From: Colwellia ponticola
Lineage (GTDB): Bacteria > Pseudomonadota > Gammaproteobacteria > Enterobacterales > Alteromonadaceae
Length of the DNA stretch: 64,000 bases
Assembly: GCF_005885605.1 (NCBI RefSeq)
Contig: NZ_SZVP01000003.1
Location: forward strand, 62,001-126,000
Direction of reading: 5' to 3'
In this document: positions 39,385 through 50,440 of the stretch, piece by piece
How positions within the stretch are numbered: position 1 is the stretch's first letter
Layout of the letters: every line of letters begins with the position of its first letter
Notes under the pieces: model-generated
What the model saw: the letters and a program-made list of their open reading frames with translations, nothing else
Database searches by the model: none
Told to the model about the DNA's origin: nothing
Translations under genes and position numbers: made by a program

Positions 39385-41193
39385 CTATTCAAATTGGAAG
39401 CTATGTAATTGCGCATAAGCGCCTTGTTGAGCAAGTAAACTTTGATGGTTACCTTGTTCAACAATTTTACCTTGCTCCATCACAATAATTTTATCGGCAC
39501 TTTCAATGGTCGATAAACGATGGGCAATCACAATAGACGTACGGTTTTGCTGTAAGGTATGTAAAGCATCTTGAATATGGCGTTCAGATTCAGTATCTAA
39601 AGCACTGGTTGCTTCATCTAAAATTAAAAAAGGTGTATCGCATAACAAGGCTCGAGCAATAGCGACACGTTGGCGTTGACCACCCGACAATAAGGCGCCA
39701 TTTTCACCTATATTGGTTTCAAGCCCTTGCTCCATCTGCTCAGCAAATTCCATAACATGAGCGCTCTTAGCCGCTTCAATAATTTCAGCGTCGGTAGCCT
39801 CAGGCTTACCGTAAGCAATATTATTAGCTAGGGTGTCGTTAAATAAAACCACTTGTTGCGAGACATAAGAAAACTGCTTACGTAAATCTTTTAACAAAAA
39901 CTCTTCAATATTAGTGCCATCAATTAATATCTCACCCGCAGTAACATCATAAAAGCGTAATAATAATGAGCTGGTTGTCGATTTACCGCTACCTGAGCGC
40001 CCTACTAGCGCTAAGGTTTCGCCGGGCTGTAAATCAAAACTCACATCCGTTAACGCCAGTTTAGCGCCCTGCTCGTCATTAGTGAGTGACGTATTATCAG
40101 TTTTGGCGTAAGCAAAATCGACATGCTTAAACGATAAAGCGCCTGAGGCTTTCACCAGTGCTTTATCACCATTGTCTTTTTCTTTTTCATGATCGAGTAT
40201 CGAAAAAATACTGACACACGCAGCCATGCCTTGTTGCAGTTCACTATTAACATTGGTGAGCATTTTTAATGGTCTTAACAACATGGTCATATAGGTAATA
40301 ATACTGACAAAAGTACCTGGAGAAATACTATCGCGCAGTGTGTCTGAGGTAATAGCATAAAAAACAAAGGCTAACGCAAACGAAGCAATAACTTGAATAA
40401 TAGGGACACTGGCAGATTTAGTCGCCTGCATTTTCATACGTTGTTGACGGTTATGTTTATTAATCTTGGCAAAACGCGCAAATTCTCGCTGTTGTCCGCC
40501 AAACGTTAGCACCACTTTATGACCATTAAAGGTTTGCTCAGCCGCGGTAGTCACCTCGCCCATGGCACCTTGAATATTTTTACTCACTTTTCTAAAACGC
40601 TTAGATACCACATTAACAATCACGGCAATAACGGGCGTTATCAGTAAGAAAATCATCGATAATTGCCAGCTGTAATAGAACATTAAGCCGAGTAAACCAA
40701 TCACAAACGCGCTTTCACGCACCATGGTAGAGAGCGACTTACTGACTGAGTTGAGTACTTGCTCGGTATCAAAAGTGATTTTAGAGATAAGTGAGCCAGT
40801 AGACTTTTGATCATGAAAAGTCACTGGCATTGACATAATATGCTCAAACAATTGTTGTCTTAAATCAGCAACGACATTATTACCGACCCAGGCAAGACAG
40901 TAATTGGCAATAAAATGCGCGATACCACGCACAGCAAACGCGCCAATGATAAACAAGGGCGCCCATTTCATAAACTGCGCATTAGAGCCGGCAAGCCCTT
41001 CATCAACCAAAGGTTTTAACTGTGATAAAAAATAAACATCGATAGCTGCATAACTGAGCATGCCAATAATTGCAGCAACAAAACCAAGCTTATAAGGTTT
41101 AGCGTAACTAACCAGGCGTTTAAAGTTTTTCCAAGATGTTGTTTTGGTTAAGTCAGGTAAAGGTGAAACGATATTTTCTGCAGATGATGCCAT
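39385..41193 (-). CDS. msbA: Lipid A export ATP-binding/permease protein MsbA
   Basis: 602 residues. Six membrane helices (about 30-330) are followed by the nucleotide-binding domain with Walker A GRSGSGKST (about 400), signature LSGGQRQRVAIARAL and Walker B/D-loop LILDEATSALDTE. This homodimeric exporter flips lipid A-core across the inner membrane. Gene order msbA-lpxK-trm112-kdsB supports MsbA over other ABC half-transporters. A 206-nt gap separates it from comEC upstream. Confidence 0.95.
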   Translation of the reverse strand: MASSAENIVSPLPDLTKTTSWKNFKRLVSYAKPYKLGFVAAIIGMLSYAAIDVYFLSQLKPLVDEGLAGSNAQFMKWAPLFIIGAFAVRGIAHFIANYCLAWVGNNVVADLRQQLFEHIMSMPVTFHDQKSTGSLISKITFDTEQVLNSVSKSLSTMVRESAFVIGLLGLMFYYSWQLSMIFLLITPVIAVIVNVVSKRFRKVSKNIQGAMGEVTTAAEQTFNGHKVVLTFGGQQREFARFAKINKHNRQQRMKMQATKSASVPIIQVIASFALAFVFYAITSDTLRDSISPGTFVSIITYMTMLLRPLKMLTNVNSELQQGMAACVSIFSILDHEKEKDNGDKALVKASGALSFKHVDFAYAKTDNTSLTNDEQGAKLALTDVSFDLQPGETLALVGRSGSGKSTTSSLLLRFYDVTAGEILIDGTNIEEFLLKDLRKQFSYVSQQVVLFNDTLANNIAYGKPEATDAEIIEAAKSAHVMEFAEQMEQGLETNIGENGALLSGGQRQRVAIARALLCDTPFLILDEATSALDTESERHIQDALHTLQQNRTSIVIAHRLSTIESADKIIVMEQGKIVEQGNHQSLLAQQGAYAQLHSFQFE

Positions 41194-41399
41194 TAGTGAT
41201 AATTACTCGGGTATGTAAATGACTTAAAGGGAAATAGATAAAGTATTAAGGCTACTGATGTTAATAAGCTAATACGTAAAATAGTCGTACTTTATCACGT
41301 TTATTTGATGAAATTGTATTTTAACGTTAATTAGCAAGACAACCAACAAAAACTCGTGCTAATGACAAATCAAAGTACTTAACTCAAACGCTTAAGCCG

Positions 41400-43955
41400 T
41401 TAGTGGCTAAACCAAAAAGGTCGTAAATCTTCAACGTAACTTCGTTTAATTATACCACTTTCATTAATGGTTATAATGACTTGTCCTAACTCAGCACTCG
41501 TTAACAACTTAATATTATTGGCACGATAACGCTCGCTAACCGCCGTAACAGGCATTCGCCAACGATTTAAATAACCGGCACTCACTAAAGCAACTCTGGG
41601 TGATAATTGCTCAATAAATGCCTGACTTGATGAGGTTTTCGAGCCATGATGAGGTACTTGTAATATATCTACCTGAAGTAGAGGATAACGCGTTAATAGC
41701 TGCTGCTCTATTTTCGCAGAAATATCCCCCGTTAACAGTAATTTATGGCCAAGTCGGTCAGTAATTAATATCACACAAGAGTCATCATTTTTTTGCTTGC
41801 CTTGATTAAGCACTGCATCTGAGGATTCAGGTACTAAGGGCGATAACACATCAAATGTTAAGCCTTGCCAACTAAGGCTCTGCTTAGCATGACAATCGCT
41901 AAGCATGTTATCACTAACAAGCGACTGATTACTCACTAGAGGCTTACTAATAGCGTTAAGTATGCCTTTGTCATTACTGATAACTTCATCAATGGTGATG
42001 TTTTCTAGCAAAGCACCGATGCCACCAGCATGATCATTATCACTATGACTCAATATCACTTTATCGAGCTTTTTAATCGCTGAATATTGTAAATACGGCA
42101 ATATAACCGCTTCACTTAAGGTAAAACCACTTGGGTAAGCCGCACCAGTATCATATAAAATAGCCTGTTTATTTCGTGTAATTAACACGGATAAACCTTG
42201 ACCGACATCAAAAAAAACAACCTGCCACGGAGTAAACTTCTGAGTCAACGGCCCCTGCTCTGTCACTATTAATGTTTGCTCTTGTGATGACCTTAAATAG
42301 CCACTGACTAAGCTAGTCATTAACACTAAAGCAACCAAAACGACTAAGGACATGGCACTTTTTTGGATTACCTTGTTCACTATAAAAGGCGACAGATAAA
42401 GCATAACAAAAATAAGCACACCGAACACGACTATGCAAAGTTGTTGCTCTAACGATAACACCACCATGGCATGAGGTATGTTGCTAAGCAAATCAAGAAA
42501 ATACCAAAGCCAACTAAGCGACTGCAGTGACAGCATCATAAGCCACTGCGATAATTGCTCACTGAACGGCATTAACAACACTGATAGAAGCGCAGTAGGT
42601 ATACTAACCGCGCTCATCCAAGGCACCGCAATAAGATTAGCGAGTAAACTCACTAGCGACATTTGTTGAAAAAATAACGCGGTAATGGGCATAAGCATTA
42701 AGGTTAATGCTAACTGAATAATTAATAAGCTTTTTAAAAAGCGCCAAGGTGCTGAGCCTTGATAAAGCCACGATTTAAATCGCCACAGTGTCACAAAAAT
42801 GATAGCCACTGCATAAAAAGACAACCAAAAACTAGCCGTTAGTAGACTAAATGGACTGATCATCAATATAATAAAAAGGGTAATGAGTAATAAACGTTTA
42901 ACTGAAAAGTGAATACCGACTAAACGACTACACCAATACAGATTTAACATCACTAACGCGCGCTGGGTAGGTAAAGAAAAGCCCGCTAAATAAGCATAAA
43001 ATGTTGCTAATAACATACTAACAGCAATCGCAATATAGCGCATGTTAATGCGCTGCCATCGCGGATTATTCAACGGGAGCTTGTGAACAATAAACATCAC
43101 CATAAAAAAAGTACTGCCAGCCAATAAGCCAATATGTAATCCCGAAATAGCAATAAGGTGACTAGTGCCTGTTGCTTGTAATACTCGCCAATGCTCATCA
43201 TTAAGTAAACTGCGCTCACCAAAAGTTAATGCTAATAAAATAGGCGTAAGCTCATGGCTTGGCGATAAACCTAGATATTGATCAAATAATCCCTGTCTAA
43301 CAGTGCTATTTGTTGGTAATACATTCTTTTTATTGTCTGATGTGACGTCCTGACTGTTTTTTTTGGGCGGGTTAACCACATAGCCTGTCGCGACAATATT
43401 ATTGGCTTTAAGCCAACTGACATAATTGAAAGTACCTACATTAGCTAAGCCATGAACGGGTTTTAGTTTAACGTTCACGATAATTTTTTGTCCCTGAGCA
43501 AGATCAATCGTTGATTTCTGCCAACTGAGACGAATAATAAAGGGAGTATTTAGTGGTTCTTCATTAATCTTCTTTACCAACAAATTGAATCGTTTAGTCA
43601 CACCATGCTGTTGACTTTTATGTTGATTTGAACGACTAGTAGTAGTCGTTACATTTTCACTTAGGACATTAAGCGGGTTAACTTGTATATTAAGTACCTC
43701 ACCTTCAACAAAAAATGATTGCTTATCTTGCACCAAGTCAATAACAAGTTTGGGTAATTGACTATGATAGAGGTATGCTTGTGTTAAAATCCATAGCGCG
43801 CCAAGGCAGAATCCAACGCTAGAACGTAACTTTTTATGAAAATAAAAAGCTATTGCGAGACAAAGAAGTAAAAATAGCTGAAAAATCGTTGGTACTTCTG
43901 CCAAAAACAAGGACAATATAGCACCAAGAAAAAATGTCAGTAGCCACCAATCCAT
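41400..43955 (-). CDS. comEC: ComEC/Rec2 DNA-uptake channel protein
   Basis: 851 residues. An N-terminal membrane and OB-like region (1-210) is followed by the Competence domain with multiple helices (GERSLLNDEHWRVLQATGTS, then HLIAISGLHIGLLAG) and a C-terminal metallo-beta-lactamase-like domain with the metal motif SHSDNDHAGG and VPHHGSKTSSS. ComEC carries single-stranded DNA across the inner membrane in natural transformation. It lies directly upstream of msbA, the same neighbour as ycaI/comEC in enteric bacteria. It is complete, with no frameshift. Confidence 0.94.
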   Translation of the reverse strand: MDWWLLTFFLGAILSLFLAEVPTIFQLFLLLCLAIAFYFHKKLRSSVGFCLGALWILTQAYLYHSQLPKLVIDLVQDKQSFFVEGEVLNIQVNPLNVLSENVTTTTSRSNQHKSQQHGVTKRFNLLVKKINEEPLNTPFIIRLSWQKSTIDLAQGQKIIVNVKLKPVHGLANVGTFNYVSWLKANNIVATGYVVNPPKKNSQDVTSDNKKNVLPTNSTVRQGLFDQYLGLSPSHELTPILLALTFGERSLLNDEHWRVLQATGTSHLIAISGLHIGLLAGSTFFMVMFIVHKLPLNNPRWQRINMRYIAIAVSMLLATFYAYLAGFSLPTQRALVMLNLYWCSRLVGIHFSVKRLLLITLFIILMISPFSLLTASFWLSFYAVAIIFVTLWRFKSWLYQGSAPWRFLKSLLIIQLALTLMLMPITALFFQQMSLVSLLANLIAVPWMSAVSIPTALLSVLLMPFSEQLSQWLMMLSLQSLSWLWYFLDLLSNIPHAMVVLSLEQQLCIVVFGVLIFVMLYLSPFIVNKVIQKSAMSLVVLVALVLMTSLVSGYLRSSQEQTLIVTEQGPLTQKFTPWQVVFFDVGQGLSVLITRNKQAILYDTGAAYPSGFTLSEAVILPYLQYSAIKKLDKVILSHSDNDHAGGIGALLENITIDEVISNDKGILNAISKPLVSNQSLVSDNMLSDCHAKQSLSWQGLTFDVLSPLVPESSDAVLNQGKQKNDDSCVILITDRLGHKLLLTGDISAKIEQQLLTRYPLLQVDILQVPHHGSKTSSSQAFIEQLSPRVALVSAGYLNRWRMPVTAVSERYRANNIKLLTSAELGQVIITINESGIIKRSYVEDLRPFWFSH

Positions 43956-44117
43956 AGTGTATAAATCCTTTTATGTATTGCGGTTAAAATTACAGCGTTA
44001 ATACCTTAGGTAGTACCTTATAATCTACCTTATTAGTATTGCTCGTTGCTACACTGAGTCATTAACCTTAAAAAATTATTTACCACACTTACTTTAGTTA
44101 GAGATTTGTAAAAGAAT

Positions 44118-44651
44118 ATGCCAAAAAAAACGTTCAAGCGTTGGATGCCTGATCATCAAACGATAAAAGATAACAAGTACCTAAAAGTGTTTGGCAATTT
44201 ACTTCAAAATGCAAACCTTTGGCACTTAAACCGTCACTCTGTTGCTAAAGCCTTTGCTGTCGGTTTGTTTTTTGCTTTTATCCCGGTGCCATTTCAAATG
44301 GTTTTAGCCGCCGGTACTGCTATTATAGTACATTCTAATTTACCGCTATCAATTGCAATAGTTTGGTTGACCAATCCGCTTACTATGCCGTTTATATTTT
44401 ATGCCTGTTATTTTGTCGGCGTGAAGATATTATCAGTGCCTGAGCAACACTTTGCTTTTCATGCAAGTTGGCAGTGGGTTGTCGATAGTTTATCAACTAT
44501 TGGGCCGGCATTTTTAGTCGGCTGTGGGGTACTCGCCTTAACATTCTCATTTTTAGGTTATTTCTTTATCCACGCGCTGTGGCGCTATCAAGCTGTTAAA
44601 GCCTGGAAGAATCGTACAAATCGTATAAATAAAAACACAAGAATAAAATAA
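44118..44651 (+). CDS. DUF2062 membrane protein
   Basis: 177 residues. Two or three hydrophobic segments and the motif HSVAKAFAVGLFFAFIPVPF, followed by LSIAIVWLTNPLTMPFIFY, are the DUF2062 pattern. Function unknown. It is divergent from comEC with a 162-nt shared promoter region, a pairing I recall in related genomes. Repeats begin just after the stop codon. Confidence 0.88.
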   Translation: MPKKTFKRWMPDHQTIKDNKYLKVFGNLLQNANLWHLNRHSVAKAFAVGLFFAFIPVPFQMVLAAGTAIIVHSNLPLSIAIVWLTNPLTMPFIFYACYFVGVKILSVPEQHFAFHASWQWVVDSLSTIGPAFLVGCGVLALTFSFLGYFFIHALWRYQAVKAWKNRTNRINKNTRIK

Positions 44652-44654
44652 TAA

Positions 44655-44870
44655 TAATATTGAACCACCGAGGCTATTATTAACTTACGCGTAGGGGGAT
44701 GCTTGCCTCAACAAAATCTCGTCTCATTAGCACGCTCCGCGTGGTAATGAGGTTCACCGATAATATCCAAAAAAACTGTCGGGCCTCGCTCCGCTCGTGC
44801 CGACCTACAAAACCAAGTTGATTTACTCGTAGGTCGATGCTTGCCTCGACAAGCTATTACGGATTGAGAT
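44655..44870. repeat. Composite repeat region between DUF2062 gene and ruvB
   Basis: The gap holds, in order: a TTGAACCACCGAGG motif a few bases after the stop; GTAGGGGGATGCTTGCC (a damaged C-type REP); CACGCTCCGCGTGGTAATG; an inverted D-type REP reading GTCGGGCCTCGCTCCGCTCG and ending GCCGACCTAC; and an intact C-type REP, GTAGGTCGATGCTTGCCTCG. It lies between convergent genes and no coding potential is seen. Confidence 0.8.
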
Positions 44871-44886
44871 GCTATAAAAAATTGAA

Positions 44887-45897
44887 TTATTCTACTGCTG
44901 GTTTAGTCAAACCAAAGTGCTGATAAGCTCTGTCGGTAACAATACGGCCACGCGGCGTGCGTTGTAAAAAGCCTTGTTGAATAAGAAAAGGCTCTAACAC
45001 ATCTTCAATGGTTTCTCGTTCTTCACCAATGGCTGCCGCCACATTATCGAGGCCAACAGGGCCGCCCATAAACTTGTCAATGATGGCATGTAACAATTTT
45101 CTGTCCATAATATCAAAGCCTTCACTATCAACTTCTAACATATCTAACGCGGCAGAGGCGGTTTGTTGATTAACCACACCATGAGATTTTATATCGGCAT
45201 AGTCGCGTACTCGGCGCAATAAACGGTTGGCAATACGTGGCGTACCACGTGAGCGACGAGCGACTTCAAAAGCGCCCTGCTCATCTATGGTTAAATTTAA
45301 AAAGTGTGCCGAACGACTAACAATGGTTGATAATTCCTCAACATTATAAAATTCTAGGCGCTGCACAATACCAAAACGATCGCGCAGTGGTGATGTTAGT
45401 GCACCAGCACGTGTGGTCGCGCCAATAAGGGTAAATGCGGGTAAATCTAATTTAATAGAGCGTGCGGCAGGTCCTTCACCAATCATAATATCTAATTGAT
45501 AATCTTCCATCGCTGGGTAAAGTATTTCTTCAACAACGGGGCTTAAACGATGAATTTCATCAATAAACAGAATATCGTTTTCTTCTAAATTAGTCAGTAG
45601 CGCCGCTAAATCACCGGCTTTTTCTAATACCGGCCCTGAAGTGGTGCGAATATTTACGCCCATTTCATTGGCGACAATGTTAGCTAAAGTAGTTTTACCT
45701 AAGCCTGGAGGGCCAAAAATAAGTAAATGGTCTAACGGCTCGCCACGATTTTTTGCCGCGGGGATAAATATTTCCATTTGTGCTTTAACATGCTCTTGCC
45801 CTGTATAATCTTGTAGCATTTTAGGACGAATAGCACGATCTACATTTTCATCTTCTAACGATGCAATGGGTTCAATTAAGCGATCTGCTTCGATCAT
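44887..45897 (-). CDS. ruvB: Holliday junction branch-migration helicase RuvB
   Basis: 336 residues, AAA+ ATPase. Walker A is in [13 protein letters not shown], Walker B in [10 protein letters not shown], sensor residues in [18 protein letters not shown], and a C-terminal winged helix carries the [13 protein letters not shown] motif. A RuvB hexamer drives branch migration with RuvA. It starts 82 nt after ruvA and is complete and typical. Confidence 0.97.
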   Translation of the reverse strand: MIEADRLIEPIASLEDENVDRAIRPKMLQDYTGQEHVKAQMEIFIPAAKNRGEPLDHLLIFGPPGLGKTTLANIVANEMGVNIRTTSGPVLEKAGDLAALLTNLEENDILFIDEIHRLSPVVEEILYPAMEDYQLDIMIGEGPAARSIKLDLPAFTLIGATTRAGALTSPLRDRFGIVQRLEFYNVEELSTIVSRSAHFLNLTIDEQGAFEVARRSRGTPRIANRLLRRVRDYADIKSHGVVNQQTASAALDMLEVDSEGFDIMDRKLLHAIIDKFMGGPVGLDNVAAAIGEERETIEDVLEPFLIQQGFLQRTPRGRIVTDRAYQHFGLTKPAVE

Positions 45898-45979
45898 GGT
45901 TTATTATTCCTGTGCGGTTAACGTGACAACATTGACGTGAATGGTAAAACATTATTAATGACTAAAGCACGGTTGATTG

Positions 45980-46615
45980 CTAAAGCATTGACTTTAATGC
46001 ATCGCGAATAAGCGCTTCACTCGACATACCACGATTGTATACTGATTTAATCGCTTTATCTGCTTGTACTTGCTTATAACCAAGCGATAATAAGGCATTA
46101 ATAGCATCACCTTTATTATCGTTAATAAAGGTACTTTCTTGGCTAAGTTCAGCGGATAGTTGTTCTGGTATAACGCCGTCAGTAGAAACTAGCTGTATGG
46201 ATTGTGCTTGCCAATCTTTTAAGCGATCACGCATCTCAATCAGTAAGCGCTCTGCTGTTTTCTTACCAACGCCGGGAATTTTTACAATGGCGCTGATATC
46301 ATCGTGACGCACACAACTAACAAATTGATCAGCCGACATAGTTGATAAAATAGCTAAGGCGAGCTTAGGACCCACACCATTAACTTTGATCAGTAAACGA
46401 AATAATTTACGTTCAACTTTATTGGCAAAACCATACAGTAATTGTGCATCTTCACGAACGACAAAATGAATGTAAATAATCGCCTGCTGTTCAATGTCAG
46501 GTAACACATAAATGCTGGTCATCGGCATAGTCACTTCATAACCAACGCCAGCACAGTCAATTAATATTTCAGGAAAGTTTTTTTCGACAAGCGTGCCACG
46601 TAAACGACCAATCAC
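45980..46615 (-). CDS. ruvA: Holliday junction DNA helicase subunit RuvA
   Basis: 211 residues. The N-terminal OB fold ([12 protein letters not shown]...) is followed by a double helix-hairpin-helix ([37 protein letters not shown]) and a C-terminal RuvB-binding domain ([18 protein letters not shown]). It binds four-way junctions as a tetramer. It is 690 nt from ruvC because of an intervening repeat array, unlike the compact ruvCAB arrangement seen in many relatives. Confidence 0.97.
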   Translation of the reverse strand: MIGRLRGTLVEKNFPEILIDCAGVGYEVTMPMTSIYVLPDIEQQAIIYIHFVVREDAQLLYGFANKVERKLFRLLIKVNGVGPKLALAILSTMSADQFVSCVRHDDISAIVKIPGVGKKTAERLLIEMRDRLKDWQAQSIQLVSTDGVIPEQLSAELSQESTFINDNKGDAINALLSLGYKQVQADKAIKSVYNRGMSSEALIRDALKSML

Positions 46616-46739
46616 AACAAGTACCCATAGCTATTATTAATAAGACAAATACTACCACTATATATTTATACAGTAAAGTAATGCCAAGTCCATTAAGTTA
46701 TTTCCCACTCAGCGAGAATTAAAAGGTTTAAAGGCAAGG

Positions 46740-46831
46740 CATTGATTGAAGTACTTTTGTCTTATCGCTGAGCCCGCAGCGCCTCGTTTTCCTCGGTGGT
46801 GCATTGTATTTCTGTTGTTTGTCGTGTCACT
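46740..46831. repeat. Left flank of ruvA-ruvC array with CCTCGGTGG element
   Basis: The sequence TTTTGTCTTATCGCTGAGCC through CCTCGGTGGTGCA parallels 63.74-63.79 kb (TTTTGTCTTCTCGGTGAGCG through CCTCGGTGGTTCA). It is a roughly 50-bp dispersed element, oriented so that its TGCACCACCGAGG end points downstream of ruvC. An open frame running across it is a by-product of the repeat. Confidence 0.7.
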
Positions 46832-47277
46832 ACAGGGGCTACGTAGGTCGGCCTTCAGGCCGTCAAAAAACACCCAATAAATATTACCTTGATGGCCTAA
46901 AGGCCAACCTACACGAAACTGATACGCTCTTAAAAAGCTAAAATATTGAACCACAGGGGCTAGGTAGGTCGGCCTTCAGGCCGTCAAAAAACACCCAATA
47001 AATATTACCTTGATGGCCTAAAGGCCAACCTACACGAAACTGATACGCTCTTAAAGTGCTAAAATATTGAACCACAGGGGCTACGTAGGTCGGCCTTCAG
47101 GCCGTCAAAAAACACCAAATCAATATTACCTTGATGGCCTAAAGGCCAACCTACACGAAACTGATACGCTCTTAAAGTGCTAAAATATTGAACCACAGGG
47201 GCTAGGTAGGTCGGCCTTCAGGCCGTCAAAAAACACCAAATCAATATTACCTTGATGGCCTAAAGGCCAACCTACAC
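46832..47277. repeat. 121-bp tandem BIME array (3.7 copies) between ruvC and ruvA
   Basis: The word ACAGGGGCTA recurs at 46832, 46953, 47074 and 47195, an exact 121-bp period. Each unit has a 70-bp core: GTAGGTCGGCCTTCAGGCC at one end and the inverted GGCCTAAAGGCCAACCTAC at the other. A 51-bp linker contains TATTGAACCACAGGGGC. Copies are nearly identical; differences include CCCAATAA versus CCAAATCA in the spacer and AAAAAG versus AAAGTG in the linker. Both arms can form hairpins in RNA. It lies inside what is normally the ruvCAB operon. Confidence 0.95.
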
Positions 47278-47305
47278 AACAATGACGGCTATTTTATTTA
47301 CGTTG

Positions 47306-47833
47306 TTAACGTAACCGCCCTCTAACTATCTTGGTGGCTTGCCCCGCTAATCTGGCAATATTGATATGACTATGACCATGGCAAAGTGCCACGGCTAAGG
47401 CATCGGCAGCATCGGCTTGTGGCGTACCGGGCAGCTTTAAAATCGTTTTTACCATATGTTGTACTTGGCTTTTATCTGCTGCGCCACTGCCAACCACAGC
47501 CTGCTTAATTTGTCTTGCAGAGTACTCAGCAATGGTTAAGCCTGCGTTAGTTGCCGCAACAATAGCCGCACCACGTGCTTGACCGAGTTTTAACGCGCCA
47601 CCTGGATTTACCCCCATAAAAACTTGCTCTATGGCAAACATATCAGGTTTAAATTGAATAATTAACTCAGACACGCCAGCAAAAATAGTTTGTAAGCGCG
47701 ATGCTAAATCTTCCCCTTGGCTGAGCGCTTTAATACAACCACTGCCAAGGTAAGTAAATCGTTGTTTTTCTTGTTTGATAACGCCATAACCGGTAAAGCG
47801 TGATCCAGGGTCAATCCCTAGTATTATTGTCAA
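47306..47833 (-). CDS. ruvC: Crossover junction endodeoxyribonuclease RuvC
   Basis: 175 residues. The RNase-H-like fold has the four acidic residues: Asp7 ([10 protein letters not shown]), Glu in [11 protein letters not shown] (about 66), and two Asp in [16 protein letters not shown]. It resolves Holliday junctions. It is separated from aspS upstream by a terminator, so it probably has its own promoter. Downstream transcription to ruvAB must cross the 121-bp array. Confidence 0.97.
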   Translation of the reverse strand: MTIILGIDPGSRFTGYGVIKQEKQRFTYLGSGCIKALSQGEDLASRLQTIFAGVSELIIQFKPDMFAIEQVFMGVNPGGALKLGQARGAAIVAATNAGLTIAEYSARQIKQAVVGSGAADKSQVQHMVKTILKLPGTPQADAADALAVALCHGHSHINIARLAGQATKIVRGRLR

Positions 47834-47893
47834 CGGTAGCCTCTTAATAGAACCATAAGGTAAAAATATATTACTATGTTATGTCTACGCCAT

Positions 47894-47930
47894 AAAAAAT
47901 GCAGCTAAAACATAGGTTATAGCTGCATTT
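47894..47930 (-). terminator. Terminator downstream of aspS
   Basis: On the minus strand AAATGCAGCTA pairs with TAGCTGCATTT around a 12-nt loop and is followed by TTTT. It lies 60 nt past the aspS stop and upstream of ruvC, so the two are likely separate transcription units. Confidence 0.8.
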
Positions 47931-47990
47931 ATACAGGGTAATCAAAATAGATGCTAGTGACTTTTATCTACCGATAAAGGCGCTAACTAT

Positions 47991-49781
47991 TTATGCTGGC
48001 TCGTCAGTTTTACTCTGCTCAAGTACGGCAATACCCAATTCTTTCAACTGTTCAGGGTTAGCATTACCTGGCGCGTTAGTCAGTGGACAAGCCGCTGTAT
48101 TAGTTTTTGGGAAAGCCATAACATCGCGAATTGAACTAGCACCGGTCATTAACATAACAATACGGTCTAAACCAAACGCTAAACCAGCATGTGGCGGCGC
48201 ACCATATTGTAATGCTTCAAGTAAGAAGCCAAATTTTTCTTGGGCTTCTTCATCACTAATACCTAACACTCTAAACGCTGCAGCTTGCATATCTTGCGTA
48301 TGAATACGTACTGAGCCACCGCCTAATTCACAGCCATTTAACACCATATCATAAGCGTCAGATAAAGCACCCACTGGGTTTGCTTCTAGCTGCTCTGGCG
48401 TCAAATTAGTCGGCGCGGTAAATGGATGATGAATAGCGTGCATACGCCCATCAACTTGTTCAAACATTGGGAAATCAACAACCCAAAGTGGTTTCCAGTC
48501 ACCGGCAAGTAAATCAAGATCTTCACCTAATTTAAGACGAAGTGCACCTAACGATTCAGAGACAACATTATAGCTATCAGCACCAAAGAAAATAATATCG
48601 CCTGTGCTCGCCTTAGTACGTTTTAATAACGCAATGGCTTCTTCGCTTGATAAGAATTTTAAGATGGGTGACTGTAAACCGTCAACGCCCGTTGCAAGCG
48701 CGGCATCAATATCATTTACTTTTAACCAAGGCATGCCTTTAGCCCCGTAAATGCCAACAAATTTTGTTAACTCATCAAGGCCTTTACGTGAAAATTTAGC
48801 CGCACCTTGTGGCACACAAATAACCGCAACACGACCATTGTCATCGTTAGCTGGGCCTGAAAAAACTTTAAATTCAACGTCTTTTACAATATCAGCAACA
48901 TCAACTAACTCTAATGGGTTACGTAAATCTGGTTTGTCACTACCAAAGCGAGCCATCGCTTCAGAGTAAGGCATGCGCGGAAAGTCACCTAAATCAACAT
49001 TGAGCATGGTTTGGAATAGTTCACGGATCATTTTTTCCGTCACCTCCATTACCTGATCACTGCTCATAAATGAGGTTTCAATATCTATTTGGGTAAATTC
49101 AGGCTGTCTATCGGCACGTAAATCTTCATCACGGAAACATTTAACGATTTGATAATAACGCTCCATACCAGACATCATCAATAACTGTTTAAATAGTTGT
49201 GGTGACTGTGGCAGTGCAAAAAACTGACCTTTGTGAGTTCGACTAGGGACTAAATAATCACGCGCACCTTCAGGGGTAGCAGCCGTTAAAATGGGCGTTT
49301 CAATATCTAAAAAGCCCTGTGACTCTAATGAGCTACGTACTGCTGAAGTCACTTTAGCGCGAAAACGTAAACGTTCAGTCATTTCAGTGCGGCGTAAATC
49401 GAGGTAACGATATTTCAAGCGCATTTCTTCAGAGTTAACTTGATTAGAGTCCAGCGGTAATGGCGCAGACTTATTTAAGATAGTTAGCTCTAAACCGAGT
49501 ACTTCAATGCCACCTGTTTTCATGCCTTTGTTTACTTGACCTTCAGGTCGAGCACGTACTTTACCTTTTATTTGTACACAAAATTCGTTGCGTAAAGTAT
49601 TCGCTTTTTTGATAACGTCAGGTAAATCTGGATCATAAACAACTTGTACTAGGCCTTCACGATCACGTAAATCTAAAAAGATAACAGCGCCTAAATCACG
49701 ACGTTTGTTGACCCAACCACATAAAGTTATTTCTTGTCCGATGTGAGATTCATTTACCTCACCACAATAAAGACTACGCAT
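47991..49781 (-). CDS. aspS: Aspartyl-tRNA synthetase
   Basis: 596 residues, class II synthetase of the bacterial type. The N-terminal OB anticodon-binding domain ([20 protein letters not shown]) precedes class II motif 1 and motif 2 ([20 protein letters not shown]), the bacterial GAD insert, and motif 3 ([15 protein letters not shown]). It charges tRNA-Asp. The usual ruvC neighbour yebC is absent. Full length. Confidence 0.97.
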   Translation of the reverse strand: MRSLYCGEVNESHIGQEITLCGWVNKRRDLGAVIFLDLRDREGLVQVVYDPDLPDVIKKANTLRNEFCVQIKGKVRARPEGQVNKGMKTGGIEVLGLELTILNKSAPLPLDSNQVNSEEMRLKYRYLDLRRTEMTERLRFRAKVTSAVRSSLESQGFLDIETPILTAATPEGARDYLVPSRTHKGQFFALPQSPQLFKQLLMMSGMERYYQIVKCFRDEDLRADRQPEFTQIDIETSFMSSDQVMEVTEKMIRELFQTMLNVDLGDFPRMPYSEAMARFGSDKPDLRNPLELVDVADIVKDVEFKVFSGPANDDNGRVAVICVPQGAAKFSRKGLDELTKFVGIYGAKGMPWLKVNDIDAALATGVDGLQSPILKFLSSEEAIALLKRTKASTGDIIFFGADSYNVVSESLGALRLKLGEDLDLLAGDWKPLWVVDFPMFEQVDGRMHAIHHPFTAPTNLTPEQLEANPVGALSDAYDMVLNGCELGGGSVRIHTQDMQAAAFRVLGISDEEAQEKFGFLLEALQYGAPPHAGLAFGLDRIVMLMTGASSIRDVMAFPKTNTAACPLTNAPGNANPEQLKELGIAVLEQSKTDEPA

Positions 49782-49977
49782 GTATTTTTTGCCTTACTAA
49801 TATTTTATGTTTAAACATTTATGCTTAAATAGTTACCTTTAAATAGGTACGGTTAAGCATATAAACAACCGCTATTAAGCCGTTGTTAAGATAATTTTTG
49901 CCATATTATAAAGCAATGAATAGTAATGTCACCCAAGAACAAGCAGATGGATAAATTAAAGCGATTGGCTTAAGGTA

Positions 49978-50121
49978 TTAGTAGGTCGGCACGAACGCAG
50001 TGAGGCCCGACGATTTGTGGTGAATTTGAGCCTGGTTCCCACGCTCCGCGTGGTAACGATAGCAGTTTTTTTTCGAGGCAAGCATCGACCTACAAATACC
50101 AAAACCACCTACACTGCTTGT
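49978..50121. repeat. Mixed REP elements upstream of aspS
   Basis: Contains a D-type REP (GTAGGTCGGCACGAACGCAG, ending GGCCCGACGA), a GTTCCCACGCTCCGCGTGG element and an inverted C-type REP (CGAGGCAAGCATCGACCTAC). It merges into the 99-100-bp array that follows. No coding potential is seen. The remaining gap 49782-49977 holds a loose inverted repeat (CTTAAATAG/GGTTAAG) and probably the aspS promoter. Confidence 0.8.
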
Positions 50122-50392
50122 GTAGGTTGGCCTTTAGGCCATCACACTACTATTATTTTTGATAGCTTTTGACGGGCTAAAGCCCGACCTACAAATACCA
50201 AAACCGCCTACACTGCTTGTGTAGGTTGGCCTTTAGGCCATCACACTACTATTATTTTTTGATAGCTTTTGACGGGCTAAAGCCCGACCTACAAATACCA
50301 AAACCGCCTACACTGCTTGTGTAGGTTGGCCTTTAGGCCATCACACTACTATTATTTTTGATAGCTTTTGACGGGCTAAAGCCCGACCTACA
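50122..50392. repeat. 99-100-bp tandem BIME array (3 copies)
   Basis: GTAGGTTGGCCTTTAGGCC starts at 50122, 50221 and 50321. Each copy pairs with an inverted GACGGGCTAAAGCCCGACCT 71-72 bp from the start, and a 28-bp linker ending CTACACTGCTTGT joins the units. The copies differ mainly by one T in a homopolymer and one base in the first linker. The array lies just downstream of the diguanylate cyclase gene. Confidence 0.93.
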
Positions 50393-50440
50393 TAATGACA
50401 CCACAAGCATCGACCTACGTAGTAACAAAACGCGCGTACA

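Noticed and set aside
46709..46954. Open frame of 81 codons across the ruvA-ruvC repeats
   Set aside because: It is composed of dispersed repeat DNA (the CCACCGAGG and GTAGGTCGG elements), has no family match and no ribosome binding site.
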